Shown one piece after another: positions 47,176-56,606 of a stretch of 64,000 nt of DNA. Position 1 is the first letter of the stretch. Every line of letters starts with the position of its first letter. Under the pieces are notes generated by a model, which saw only the letters and a list, made by a program, of their open reading frames with translations, was not told the origin of the DNA and did not search any database. Made by a program: the position numbers and the translations under genes. This DNA is from DAISKN01 sp963716925 (GTDB taxonomy: Bacteria > Acidobacteriota > Vicinamibacteria > Marinacidobacterales > SMYC01): contig CAVQUX010000010.1 of the NCBI GenBank assembly GCA_963716925.1, forward strand, positions 434,001 through 498,000, read 5' to 3'.

Positions 47176-49155
47176 TCAGGGCTCGAGCCCGAAGTGCCTC
47201 CGGTACCAATCGATGCTGCGCTCGATGGAATCGACGACGTGCCCGGTCTCGCGGAAACCGTGCCCCTCGCGCGGGTAGCGCACCATCACCGTCTCGACCC
47301 CGACGTCGTGGAGGGCAACGTAGAACTGCTCCGCTTCCGCGATGGGAACGTCGTTGTCGTTCTCCCCATGAAGGAACAGCACGGGAGTCCTCACCCGCGC
47401 CACGTGCTTCAGCGGCGAGCGCTCCCATAGCCGGTCCATCAGGTCCTCCTGATGGGGATAGGCGCCATACTCCACCGCGAGGTAATCGTGATAGTAGGCC
47501 ATGTAGTTGAAGCTCACGAGGTTCGCGATGCCGGCTCGCGGGATCGCCGCCTTGAATCGCTCGGTCTGCGTGACGATCCAGTTCGTGAGCTGCCCGCCGT
47601 AGCTTCCGCCCTCGAGCCCGAGTCGATCGGGGTCGAGAACCTCGTAGCGTCGAAGAGCGGCATCGACGGCGTAGAGAACGTCCTTGGCTTCGCCGCCGTT
47701 CTGGTCGCCGAAGATGGCGTCGGCGAAAGCCTGGCCGTAGCCCGTCGAGCCCCTGTAGTTCACCTGGAGCGTCGCCCAGCCGGCGGCGGCATAGGCCTGC
47801 GCACGAGGGTTCAACTCCGGCCCGCTCTGGCTGTGGGGGCCCCCCTTGAGAACGACGATCAGCGGCACCCGCGCGCTGCCTTCCACCGCGGGCAGAGTCA
47901 GAAAGGACTCGACCTTCGTTCCGTCGAAGCTCAGGTTCTCGACGGAAACGGTCTCGGCGAGCTTCGTCCCAGAGAGAAGCTCCCGATTCGAGTCGGTGAG
48001 CTTCCGGCTCTCGCCCGAAGCCTCCCGGACATAGAGCTGCGGCATGTCGCCGGCGGAGTGAAACGCGTAGGCGATGGCCCCACCGGGCGAAAGTGAGAAC
48101 GACCCTACCCGCCCTCGCTCCCTGACTACCGGCTCCGCCTCTCCTCCCGAAGCGCGGATCCGATACAGAGCCTGGGTTCCCCCTTCCTGGACGGTGAAAT
48201 AAACCCACTCGGAGTCGCGCGACCACGAGGGACCCGACTGGCGGTTGTCGAGGGTCGCGAGCTCCCGCCTCCCGGTCCCGTCGGAATTCATGATCCAGAT
48301 GTGCGTGTCCTCCATCGTGGTCTCGGAAGAAGTGAGGCCGCGGCTCGTGCCCTCGTAGACGATCCGGGCGCCGTCGGGGGACCACTGGGGGCGGTACTCG
48401 GCGTTCTCCGTTCGCGTAAGCCTGCGGACGCTTCCGTCCTTGACCGAAACCGCGAACAGGTCGTAGTTGAAGAAACGGTCCGGGTCCCGATCCCGGTTCG
48501 AGACGAAGAGGATCTCGTCTCCCTTCGGCGAGAAGCTCACCGAGTGCTCGTAGGTAGCGCCATCGGTGAGCTGGCGCGCGGGCTCGGCGCCCGTCGCATC
48601 GGCCAGGAATACGTGGGTGCGCCGGTTGTCGTTGAACCTCGTCTCTCCCTCGGTCGCCGTGGGCTTGTAGAGGTACCTTCGAATCACGACGGGGTCGCCC
48701 GTCGCTTCGTCGGTTTCCGGACCGGGAGTCGCCGAGATGAAGGCGACGGCCCTCGAGTCCGGCGCCCAGGCAAGGGTCTCGCCCGAGGACGGAAGCGGAT
48801 GATTCGTGCCTTCGACTTTCGCGACGAGACGCTCGCCTCCGCCCCGGGCGTCGGTGATGACGAGCCCGAAGGCTCCGTCGTGGATTCCCAGCAGCGCGAC
48901 TCTCTCTCCGTTCGGGGACCACCTCGGGCTCGAGCCCGAAAGGCCCGAGGCGCGGAACGGGCGCAGGGCCCCCGTCGCCCGCTCGTAGATCACGAGCCTC
49001 GACTCCGGCGCTCCCCGGCCGGTCGAGTCGAGCTCGGTGAAGAGCACGGCGCCTCCGTCGGGTCGGATCGCGACCTCACGCACCGAGCGAAGCCGGTGAA
49101 GGTCGGAGGGCGCGAGGCCCAGGGAAACGGCGAGGAGAGTGGAGAGTAGAAACAT
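47176..49155 (-). CDS. Secreted S9-family peptidase (prolyl oligopeptidase / acylaminoacyl peptidase type)
   Basis: 659 residues. Signal peptide about 1-16. An N-terminal beta propeller carries WSPNGERVALLG, WAPDSRAVAFIS, FSPKGDEILFVSNRD and WSPDGARIVYEG blades, and a C-terminal alpha/beta-hydrolase domain follows. The catalytic triad is visible: Ser in GLEGGSYGGQLTNW, Asp in LHGENDNDVPIAEA, His in YPREGHGFRETG. It begins three bases after the stop of the phytase-like gene, in one transcript. It degrades short peptides outside the cytoplasm. Confidence 0.92.
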   Translation of the reverse strand: MFLLSTLLAVSLGLAPSDLHRLRSVREVAIRPDGGAVLFTELDSTGRGAPESRLVIYERATGALRPFRASGLSGSSPRWSPNGERVALLGIHDGAFGLVITDARGGGERLVAKVEGTNHPLPSSGETLAWAPDSRAVAFISATPGPETDEATGDPVVIRRYLYKPTATEGETRFNDNRRTHVFLADATGAEPARQLTDGATYEHSVSFSPKGDEILFVSNRDRDPDRFFNYDLFAVSVKDGSVRRLTRTENAEYRPQWSPDGARIVYEGTSRGLTSSETTMEDTHIWIMNSDGTGRRELATLDNRQSGPSWSRDSEWVYFTVQEGGTQALYRIRASGGEAEPVVRERGRVGSFSLSPGGAIAYAFHSAGDMPQLYVREASGESRKLTDSNRELLSGTKLAETVSVENLSFDGTKVESFLTLPAVEGSARVPLIVVLKGGPHSQSGPELNPRAQAYAAAGWATLQVNYRGSTGYGQAFADAIFGDQNGGEAKDVLYAVDAALRRYEVLDPDRLGLEGGSYGGQLTNWIVTQTERFKAAIPRAGIANLVSFNYMAYYHDYLAVEYGAYPHQEDLMDRLWERSPLKHVARVRTPVLFLHGENDNDVPIAEAEQFYVALHDVGVETVMVRYPREGHGFRETGHVVDSIERSIDWYRRHFGLEP

Positions 49156-49158
49156 GCG

Positions 49159-50280
49159 TCACACACCCTTCAACCGAAAAAGAAGAAACTGCGTCCGTTG
49201 CTTGTCCTGGAAGTTGTCGTCGCTCGCGAGGAGCAGCGCTCGTCCCCCGCCGGGAAGCTCCGGTCCCAGACCCATGGCTTCGAGGTTGTCGAGCCGCGGA
49301 TACTCGCTCGCGAGATCGCCGATCACGTCGTCGAGATCGAGCACGAGCTCCTTGACGACCGGTCGCCAATCGGCGCTCGCGCCCAGGGAGTCGATGGATT
49401 TTACGTCCGACGCCGAGGACAGGTCCACGTGGAATATCCGCGCCTGATTGCGGTCGCGCTTCTCCCCCGAGATCTCGCGGATGAAGAGGCGCTCGAGGGC
49501 GAGGAGACGATCGTCCCCGAGGGAGACAAGCTCCACGAGACCTCCGCTGACTTCCTGCTCCCCGAACTCGGGAACGGGAGCGAACGGTCCGAGGGGATAG
49601 ACGTATTCGCGGACCTCCGAGAGATCCTTCCCTTCGACCCCGTATACGAGGATCCGGGTGAAGCCGACGGAGCCGACCCCGGCGACCGGCCCATCCTGGA
49701 CGAGCGTTCCCTCGGTGCCGACGAACACCCGCTTTCCATCGGGCGAGACCGCGAGGCTTTCGAATCCCAGGTTGTCGCGAATCCCTCTCACCTGCGGTGA
49801 GCCGGCGAACTGGAACTTCTCCGGGATCTCGAAAGTTCGAAGGAGCGCCCCCCCGCGGTCGACCTCGAGAAGCGTGGGCTGCAGGACGGGGGCGCGATCG
49901 GCGTCGCCTTCGGTCGACACCAGGAGACTCCCCCAGGGCGCCTCCGCTAATCCCTCGGTATCCTGCCCCTCGGCCCCTTGCAGCACTACGACGCCGCTGG
50001 GTGCGGCCGTGAGCGCTCCTCCCGCGAAGGATACGGCAAGTTCGTAGAACCTCGAGGGTACGTGGGCATCCGACAGCGCCAGCCAGAGGCCGCTCTCGGG
50101 CTCGTGTATCAGCGCGGAGACGCCTCCGACCTCGATCGACTCGATCTGCGTCGACCGCGGCAGCAGAAACGAGGCGACGAAGGAGATCTCGAGAACAGGT
50201 GGGACGGGCTCGACCGGCTCTTTCCTCCGGCAGGCGGAGGCGAAGAGGGCGAAGGCGATGACGACGCGCGTATGGCGCAC
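49159..50280 (-). CDS. Esterase-like lipoprotein of the phytase-like (PF13449 type) family
   Basis: 373 residues from a GTG; a GTG at 50298 is an alternative. VVIAFALFASACRRKE is a lipoprotein signal with the FASAC lipobox. The rest is a six-bladed propeller of the esterase-like/phytase-like type: NLGFESLAVSPDGKRVFVGTEGTL, GQEVSGG-type loops, LLALERLFI and LDNLEAMGLGPELPGGGRALLLASDDNF with the final conserved LLASDDNF. Anchored in the envelope and translated just ahead of the S9 peptidase. Confidence 0.78.
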   Translation of the reverse strand: MRHTRVVIAFALFASACRRKEPVEPVPPVLEISFVASFLLPRSTQIESIEVGGVSALIHEPESGLWLALSDAHVPSRFYELAVSFAGGALTAAPSGVVVLQGAEGQDTEGLAEAPWGSLLVSTEGDADRAPVLQPTLLEVDRGGALLRTFEIPEKFQFAGSPQVRGIRDNLGFESLAVSPDGKRVFVGTEGTLVQDGPVAGVGSVGFTRILVYGVEGKDLSEVREYVYPLGPFAPVPEFGEQEVSGGLVELVSLGDDRLLALERLFIREISGEKRDRNQARIFHVDLSSASDVKSIDSLGASADWRPVVKELVLDLDDVIGDLASEYPRLDNLEAMGLGPELPGGGRALLLASDDNFQDKQRTQFLLFRLKGV

Positions 50281-50300
50281 GGCCGATAGAGCCTGCACTT

Positions 50301-51707
50301 CTACACGGGATGCTCGGCGAGGTAGCTGATCAAATCGATCTTGGTGACGATACCGCTCACCTTCTCGTCGTCGAGAACCACGGCGATGTTGCCGCGGCTG
50401 AAGACTTCCGCGAGCACCTCGAGGCTGGCCTCGGGCGACACCACTTCCATCTGCTGGTTGGTCACCAGGGAAGCGATCGGCTCGTCGGGCTTCGCTCGTC
50501 CCTGGACCATGTGATCGAGGAGAGCGAACTCGGTAACCAGACCGAGAAGCTTTCCCTGATCCAGGACGGGAAGCTGGGAGATACTGTTCTCCTTCATGAT
50601 GCCCACCACGTTCCCCATGGTCTCTCCCGGGGACACGGTGATGACGTTGCGGATTCGTTTCGAGGACAGCAGGTCTTTCACCCGGCTCTCTCCGAGATCG
50701 CCTTCGAGAAACCGGTTCTGGCGCATCCAGTCGTCGTTGAAGAACTTGGAGAGATACCGCGAGCCCGAGTCGGGAAGGAGGACCACGACCACTTTGCCGG
50801 CCGGAAGGCCCCGCGCGTAACGGATCGCCGCCGCCGCCGCCGTGCCGCACGAGCCCCCGACGAAGAGACCCTCTTCGCGCCCCAGGCGACGGGCGGTGAT
50901 GAAGGACTCCTTGTCGCCGACCTGGATGACCTCGTCCACGACGTCGAAATGCATCGTGGACGGGAGGAAATCCTCCCCCACCCCTTCGACCTTGTAGGTG
51001 TGGGCGGGTCCGAGGTTCCCGGTCTGGAAATATTCGTAGTACAACGAGCCCACCGGGTCTGCGCCGATCACCTTGATGTTCGGGTTCTTCTCCTTGAGGT
51101 ACTTCCCCGTTCCCGAGATGGTGCCGCCGGTGCCCATACCGATGACCAGTGCGTCGATACGGCCCCCCGTCTGCTCCCAGATCTCGGGCCCCGTGGTCTC
51201 GTAATGCGCCAGCGGGTTGATCTGGTTGTGGTACTGATTGGCGTAGATGGAGTTCGGGGTCTCTTCCGCGATCTTGCGGGAGACGCTGTAATAGCTCCGC
51301 GGGTCCTCGGGCTCGACGGCCGTGGGGGTGACCACGACCTTCGCGCCCAGGGCCTGGAGCGCCCGGATCTTCTCGTCGCTCATCTTGTCGGGCATGACGA
51401 AGATGCACTTGTAGCCCTTCACCGCCGCCACCACGGCGAGGCCCATCCCCGTGTTGCCGGAGGTCGCCTCGACGATCGTGCCCCCGGGCTTCAACAGGCC
51501 ATTCCGCTCGGCGTCCTCGACGATGGCGATCGCGATGCGGTCTTTCACCGAGCCGCCGGGATTGAAGAACTCCACCTTCGCCAGGACCGTGCTCTTCAAG
51601 CCCCGGGTCAGTTTGGTGAGCTTGACCAGCGGCGTGTTTCCGATGGTATCGAGGACGCTTTCCGCGATTCCGGGAAGAGGTTTTGCCGAGATCTTCGTAG
51701 TAGCCAT
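50301..51707 (-). CDS. Cystathionine beta-synthase (PLP domain plus CBS pair)
   Basis: 468 residues. Fold-type-II PLP enzyme: FFNPGGSVKDRIA with PLP lysine K55, VEATSGNTGMGLA, GMGTGGTISGTGKYLKE and SCGTAAAAAIRYA. Two CBS domains fill ~340-468. The presence of the CBS pair and DPVGSLYYEYF distinguish it from plain cysteine synthase. It condenses serine (or acetylserine) with homocysteine (or sulfide) in transsulfuration or cysteine synthesis; the CBS pair usually senses an adenosyl ligand. Cytosolic. Confidence 0.88.
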   Translation of the reverse strand: MATTKISAKPLPGIAESVLDTIGNTPLVKLTKLTRGLKSTVLAKVEFFNPGGSVKDRIAIAIVEDAERNGLLKPGGTIVEATSGNTGMGLAVVAAVKGYKCIFVMPDKMSDEKIRALQALGAKVVVTPTAVEPEDPRSYYSVSRKIAEETPNSIYANQYHNQINPLAHYETTGPEIWEQTGGRIDALVIGMGTGGTISGTGKYLKEKNPNIKVIGADPVGSLYYEYFQTGNLGPAHTYKVEGVGEDFLPSTMHFDVVDEVIQVGDKESFITARRLGREEGLFVGGSCGTAAAAAIRYARGLPAGKVVVVLLPDSGSRYLSKFFNDDWMRQNRFLEGDLGESRVKDLLSSKRIRNVITVSPGETMGNVVGIMKENSISQLPVLDQGKLLGLVTEFALLDHMVQGRAKPDEPIASLVTNQQMEVVSPEASLEVLAEVFSRGNIAVVLDDEKVSGIVTKIDLISYLAEHPV

Positions 51708-51716
51708 CGATCGATC

Positions 51717-53303
51717 TTACATCCGGGGTTTCGATGGGCGCAAAACCTGGCCCGCAAGGGTCGAGGTGGGCTTCCCGTCCCGGACCGCGGGCTTACCGTT
51801 CACCAGCAAGTGGACGACGCCTTCGGAGAGCTGGTGAGGATCGCCGTACGTTGCCCGCTCGGCGATCCGGTCGAAGTCGAAAACCACCACGTCGGCCGCC
51901 GCGCCCTCCCGGAGAATTCCCCGGCCTTCGAGCCCGAAGACCGTCGCCGGAAGGCTGGTCATCGAGCGGATCGCATGCGCGAGCCCGATGACCCCGCGAT
52001 CCCGGACGTAGCGGCCGATCTTTCGCGGGAACGTCCCGTAGTATCGCGGATGGGGCTTGCCTTCTCCCGGCGCCACCAGGCCGCCGTCCGAGCAGGTCAT
52101 GACGTAATCCTTCTGCATGATGTGGCCGATGTCCTCTTCCGACATGTTGAACGAGACGAGCCCCGCCCCTCCCTGGTCCAGGAGCGCGAGCGCCAGATCG
52201 ACGGGTGCGAGGCTCCGCTCGGCGGCGAGCTCTCCGAGATTCCTTCCTTCGAGCGCGGGATCGGCATCATGGTTCGAGATCTGGAAGAGCCCCGCTCCGC
52301 CTCGTCGCGCGAGGTTCTTCAACATGTCGGCGCGAAGGCGCGCCCGTTCTCTCGGATCCTTGAGCCGGTTCTCGAGGGGCGATGGCTGGCCTTCCATCGT
52401 TTCCCCGGCAAGTGCCCAGCGGGGAACGAGAGCTCCAACGATGCTGGTACCCGAAGCCTCGTAAGGATACTGATCCGCCCACACCAGCACTCCCCGCGCC
52501 CGCGCCCTCTCGATTCTCTGGGTGGCCGCGACCGACAGTCCCCAGCTGTCCGGCCCGAGCGCTTTGAAGTGGGTCACGATCCCCGGAATTTCGGCTTCCT
52601 CCGAAATCCGCACGACCTCCTCGACCGCCGCGAGCAGCCCCACCGTATAATCGCTCTCGTCGCGGATATGACTGGTGTAGACCCCGACGGGGCGCACTTC
52701 CTTCGCGAGCGCGACCACTTCCTCCGTCGCCGCGTAGCTCCCGGGCGCGTAGTAGAGTCCGCTCGAGAGTCCGAACGCCCCCGCCGCCATCCCCTCGCGC
52801 ACCAGGGTTTTCATCCTCTCGAGCTCTTCCTCGGTCGGCGGCCGATCCTCCATGCCCATGACTTCGCGCCGCACGGTGCCGTGGCCGACCATCAGCGCCG
52901 CGTTCACTCCGATGCCGTGAGCTTCGTAGCGCGCGCGCTGCTCGGAGAGAGGCCACGGCCCGCCCCCGTCGGGATTGAGCACCGCGGTCGTCACTCCTTG
53001 AAGGAGAATTGGCACCGCCCCCTTGAGCTCTTCTCGATCCAGCCCCTCGTCCGCGTGCGAATGCACGTCGATGAAACCGGGGGCTACGTAGAGCTCTCCC
53101 GCGTCGATGACGAGTCCCGCCTCCGCGCCCCGCAGACGGCCCATGGCGACGATGCGCCCCTCGCGGATTCCGATGTCCGCCCGGTACCAGGGATTCCCCG
53201 TGCCGTCGAGAACGCGCCCTCCGCGGATGAGGACGTCGAAGCGCTCCTGCGCGACGGACGAAGCGGCCGTCGATAGAACCAGCACAAGAGCCAATCGATG
53301 CAT
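51717..53303 (-). CDS. Secreted D-aminoacylase / N-acyl-D-amino-acid deacylase family amidohydrolase
   Basis: 528 residues. Signal peptide 1-18 (ends SSVAQ). Amidohydrolase fold: DVLIRGGRVLDGTGNPWYRADIGI at the start, metal-binding APGFIDVHSHAD, ALMVGHGTVRREVMGM, YTSHIRDES, DQYPYEASGTSI, GLAHAIRSMTSLPATVFGL and ADVVVFD near the end. All fit the D-aminoacylase branch, which releases D-amino acids from N-acyl forms and could act on peptidoglycan-derived material. It precedes the CBS gene on the same strand with nine bases between. Confidence 0.85.
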   Translation of the reverse strand: MHRLALVLVLSTAASSVAQERFDVLIRGGRVLDGTGNPWYRADIGIREGRIVAMGRLRGAEAGLVIDAGELYVAPGFIDVHSHADEGLDREELKGAVPILLQGVTTAVLNPDGGGPWPLSEQRARYEAHGIGVNAALMVGHGTVRREVMGMEDRPPTEEELERMKTLVREGMAAGAFGLSSGLYYAPGSYAATEEVVALAKEVRPVGVYTSHIRDESDYTVGLLAAVEEVVRISEEAEIPGIVTHFKALGPDSWGLSVAATQRIERARARGVLVWADQYPYEASGTSIVGALVPRWALAGETMEGQPSPLENRLKDPRERARLRADMLKNLARRGGAGLFQISNHDADPALEGRNLGELAAERSLAPVDLALALLDQGGAGLVSFNMSEEDIGHIMQKDYVMTCSDGGLVAPGEGKPHPRYYGTFPRKIGRYVRDRGVIGLAHAIRSMTSLPATVFGLEGRGILREGAAADVVVFDFDRIAERATYGDPHQLSEGVVHLLVNGKPAVRDGKPTSTLAGQVLRPSKPRM

Positions 53304-53491
53304 GTGAAGTCCTTTCGCCGGGAGAGCCTATCATCGATAGGCATGGGTCGCGGAAAGCGGTGGTCGGCGAGCCCGGTTCCGTATAGCATCTTCCCGATCA
53401 GAGGCTTCCCGTTCCCGGGCCAGCGTCATGCAGAGTTGGAGTGCGGACCACAACATGGTGCATCTCGGTGATCGCACCAAGGTGAGAAACC

Positions 53492-53794
53492 ATGGGGATG
53501 ACTCGATGCGATCGACATGGACCTCAAAGCGGACCTCTCTGCTGCGAGCATGTGATATGGGCAGCCGCGGGGAGCCTTTCGAGGACGGCAGGGCCCGACC
53601 CACGCGAGATAGTCTCCGTAGAACTCGAGGCGGCGGGGGACGCAATCCTGTGTTTGCAATGCGCGACGGAGTTCTCCCTCGTCGACGGAGAACGCCTTTC
53701 TATTGAGCAGTGGGATACCGACGACGCCCTGCCGCGGATTGTCCCGATTTGCCATCTATGTCTGGAATCTTGGACCGGCGATTCCCATGGGTAG
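53492..53794 (+). CDS. Small cysteine-rich protein, probable zinc-binding
   Basis: 100 residues. TRCDRHGPQSGPLCCEHV at 4-21 and CLQCATEFSL plus IVPICHLCLESW supply about seven cysteines and two histidines in C-x-x-H, C-x-x-C and C-x-x-C arrangements, suggesting one or two zinc sites. AAGGTGAG lies upstream of the ATG. No function is known to me. The flanking stretches 53304-53491 and 53795-54006 show nothing recognisable except a possible -10 (TATACT, 53984-53989) before the next gene. Confidence 0.6.
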   Translation: MGMTRCDRHGPQSGPLCCEHVIWAAAGSLSRTAGPDPREIVSVELEAAGDAILCLQCATEFSLVDGERLSIEQWDTDDALPRIVPICHLCLESWTGDSHG

Positions 53795-54006
53795 GAAGAC
53801 AACGCACCAATCCGACTTGCCAAGCATTGCCTGGGCGCCGCATGCGTTCGATCTCTTCACGACACCGAGCCGTCGCGCGAGACCATCCGTCAGATTCTCG
53901 CGTTCCTTCGATTGCACCGGGTCCGGGGTGAGAAATAATGACGCCGCGCACCCGTCCGCCCACGAACGTTCAGGCCTTTCGGCTATACTGAACCTCAGCA
54001 GGCACA

Positions 54007-54750
54007 ATGCGCATTGTCGTTATCATTCCCGCGCTCGACGAAGAGCGCTCTCTCCCCGGGGTTCTCGCTGAAATACCACGACCTCTCGCGAGCGAGATCG
54101 TGGTCGTCGACAACGGGAGCCGCGACCGGACGGCCGAAGTAGCCAGGACCGCCGGCGCCACCGTCCTCCACGAGCCCCGCGCGGGCTACGGGCAGGCTTG
54201 TCTCACGGGAATCGCCTACCTCGCGAAGGAGCCTCCCGACATCGTCGTCTTCGTAGACGGAGACTACAGCGACCGTGCCGCCGAGATGCACGGATTGGTG
54301 CGGCCCCTTATCGAAGGGCGGGCGGACTTCGTGATCGGCTCGCGGGTCCTCGGTCGAAGAGAGCGCGGGGCTCTGGCGCCTCACGCCCGGTGGGGAAACT
54401 GGCTCGCCACACGGATGATTCAAATCCTCTACGGCTATCGATTCACGGATCTCGGACCGTTCCGCGCCATCCGCTACGAGACGCTTCTCGCGCTCGACAT
54501 GGAGGACAGAGACTACGGCTGGACGGCGGAGATGCAGGCGAAGGCCGCGCGCTCCGGCGTGCGTGCCACCGAGGTTCCCGTCAGCTATCACCGGCGGATC
54601 GGCAAGTCCAAGATCACGGGAACGGTGAAGGGAACGGTGATGGCGGGCTACAAGATTCTCACCACCATTCTCCGGGTGCGCTTCGAGGGCGCGCTGGGGA
54701 CCAGCTCGTCGAGTACGCCAGTTACGAACGAGCAGAAGATCCATGCGTAA
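54007..54750 (+). CDS. Family 2 glycosyltransferase (DPM1/DPG synthase-like)
   Basis: 247 residues. GT-A fold: VVIIPALDEERSLPGVL, IVVVDNGSRDRTAEVA, FVDGDYSDRAAEM with the metal-binding D-x-D-type site, SRVLGRRERG, and GWTAEMQAKAARSGVRATEVPV near the end. No membrane segments. It transfers a sugar from a nucleotide donor, probably to a polyprenyl phosphate. Its end overlaps the pyruvate kinase start by eight bases, a probably coincidental but tight pairing. Confidence 0.85.
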   Translation: MRIVVIIPALDEERSLPGVLAEIPRPLASEIVVVDNGSRDRTAEVARTAGATVLHEPRAGYGQACLTGIAYLAKEPPDIVVFVDGDYSDRAAEMHGLVRPLIEGRADFVIGSRVLGRRERGALAPHARWGNWLATRMIQILYGYRFTDLGPFRAIRYETLLALDMEDRDYGWTAEMQAKAARSGVRATEVPVSYHRRIGKSKITGTVKGTVMAGYKILTTILRVRFEGALGTSSSSTPVTNEQKIHA

Positions 54751-56167
54751 GACCAAGATCGTCGCGACTCTGGGCCCGGCCACGTCGAGCCCGGAGATGA
54801 TCGAGCGGCTCATCCTTTCCGGAATGGACGTCGCCCGGATGAACTTCTCCCACGGGACTCCGGAGGAGCACCGGGAGCGTATCCGCATCGTGCGGGACGT
54901 CAGCGCCAAGCTCGGCCGGGCCGTGGCGTGCCTGCAGGATCTCGCGGGTCCCAAGATCCGTACCGGCTCCATCGCCGAGCCGGGCGGAGTGGAGCTCGTC
55001 AACGGCTCGCGGTTCGTCATCACCACCGAGGAGATCCCCGGAGACGCCGCACGCGTATCCACGACCTACAAGCAACTGCCCCGCGACGTCTCCCCGGGCG
55101 ACCGCATCCTCATCGATGACGGGCTGGTCGAGCTCCGGGTGGAGAAGATCGAGGGGGAAGACGTCATCACCCAGGTGGTGAGCGGCGGGATTCTCACTTC
55201 GAGCAAGGGGATCAACCTCCCGGGAGCCAAGATCTCGGCGCCTGCGCTCACCGAGAAGGACAAGCGCGACGCCATCCTCGGCCTCGAGCTCGATGTGGAT
55301 TTCATGGCGATGTCCTTCGTGCGCAAGAAGGAAGATATCCGGGAGCTCCGCGCCCTCCTCCAGCAGCAAGGCCGGGAGGATCTCCACATCATCGCGAAGA
55401 TCGAGCGGCCGGAGGCGGTCGACAACCTGATCGACATTCTCGGAGTCGCGGACGGAGTGATGGTGGCGAGGGGCGACCTGGGAGTCGAGCTCGCGCCCGA
55501 AACCGTTCCCACGCTCCAGAAGGAGATCATCCGCGAAGCCAACCGGCGGGGGCGGCCGGTCATCACCGCCACCCAGATGCTCGAGTCGATGGTGAGCCAC
55601 CCGGTTCCCACCCGGGCGGAGGCCTCGGACGTAGCGAACGCGATCTTCGACGGGACCGACGCCCTCATGCTGTCCTCGGAGACCGCCAGCGGAAAGTATC
55701 CCATCGAGGCGGTGAAGCACATGGCCCGGATCGCCGAGCACACCGAGAAGCACATGGACGCCAGCCCGCCGAACCGCCGCCAGTCGGACTACCCTCCCCT
55801 CGACGGCTCGCCCGTAGCCCGGGCGATCGCGGGCGCCGCCCGCCGGGCTGCCGAGGAGCTCCACGCCAAGTACATTGTCGCCTTCACCGAGTCCGGGGCG
55901 ACCGTGCGGCTCGTGAGCCACTTCCGTCCGCAGAGCCATATCCTCGGGTTCACTCCTTCGGAGCGGGTCTACCGACGGCTCGCTCTGAGGTGGGGAGTCG
56001 TGCCGATGCTCCTCGACCACTTCGAGACCGCCGACACGATGCTCGAAGTCGCGCTCAAGTATTTGAGGAAGAAAGGCATCATCGACTCCGGGGATATCGT
56101 GGTGACGGTCTGCGGCCACACGACTCTTCCCGGCGCGACCAACATGATGAAAGTCCTCAAGATCTGA
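54743..56167 (+). CDS. pyk: Pyruvate kinase
   Basis: 474 residues, standard length. RKTKIVATLGPATSS at the N-terminus; GMDVARMNFSHGTPEEH; the active-site signature IIAKIERPEAVDNLIDIL with catalytic lysine; VMVARGDLGVELAPE; GRPVITATQMLESM; and a C-terminal allosteric domain ending TLPGATNMMKVLKI. It transfers phosphate from phosphoenolpyruvate to ADP, the last step of glycolysis. Cytosolic. Confidence 0.95.
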   Translation: MRKTKIVATLGPATSSPEMIERLILSGMDVARMNFSHGTPEEHRERIRIVRDVSAKLGRAVACLQDLAGPKIRTGSIAEPGGVELVNGSRFVITTEEIPGDAARVSTTYKQLPRDVSPGDRILIDDGLVELRVEKIEGEDVITQVVSGGILTSSKGINLPGAKISAPALTEKDKRDAILGLELDVDFMAMSFVRKKEDIRELRALLQQQGREDLHIIAKIERPEAVDNLIDILGVADGVMVARGDLGVELAPETVPTLQKEIIREANRRGRPVITATQMLESMVSHPVPTRAEASDVANAIFDGTDALMLSSETASGKYPIEAVKHMARIAEHTEKHMDASPPNRRQSDYPPLDGSPVARAIAGAARRAAEELHAKYIVAFTESGATVRLVSHFRPQSHILGFTPSERVYRRLALRWGVVPMLLDHFETADTMLEVALKYLRKKGIIDSGDIVVTVCGHTTLPGATNMMKVLKI

Positions 56168-56176
56168 CCGGAACTC

Positions 56177-56606
56177 TTGGGACAGAAGAAGGCCAGAAAG
56201 TACTCGCGGCGACGCCTTCGCGTCGTCGTCTTCTCGCTTTCAATCCTTAGCGGCCTCCTCCTGGCTGTCGCCGGTTTTGTCGTCTACCACACCCTGCGGT
56301 TCACCGCTCTCATCGACATGCGCCTCCGCGGGGAAGAAGCGGAGCGGCCCACGTGGGTCTACGCACGGCCGTTCGAGCTTCGCCGCGGCCAGCGGCTGTC
56401 GCGCGAAGAGCTCGTCTCTCTCTTGAACGACCTCGGCTATCGGCAGAGGCCGTCCCTCGGCAAGGAGCCCGGCAGCTTCGCGCTCGTCGACGGGGGGGTT
56501 CACCTGCGCCGCCGCGGCGCCTTCCCCGCTCCCATCGCCGTTTCCTTCGAGGAGCCCTGGATTTCCGATATCCGCACCCTCGGAGGAGACGGGGCGCTCG
56601 AATCGG
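56177..56606 (+). CDS. Class A penicillin-binding protein (PBP1B-like), N-terminal part before a frameshift
   Basis: Starts at a TTG (MGQKKARKYSRRR), membrane helix VVFSLSILSGLLLAVAGFVV, then a UB2H-like domain: TWVYARPFELRRGQRLSREEL, LNDLGYRQRP, GSFALVDGGVHLRRRGA. UB2H domains, found in PBP1B, bind lipoprotein activators and DNA-repair or hydrolase partners. The frame is lost at the GGG at 56605-56607, where one G too many is present; homologous sequence continues from the GTG at 56607. It follows pyruvate kinase after nine bases. Confidence 0.72.

Noticed and set aside
53984..53989. TATACT as a promoter for the glycosyltransferase-pyruvate kinase pair
   Set aside because: There is no credible -35 element at 16-18 bases; not listed as a feature.
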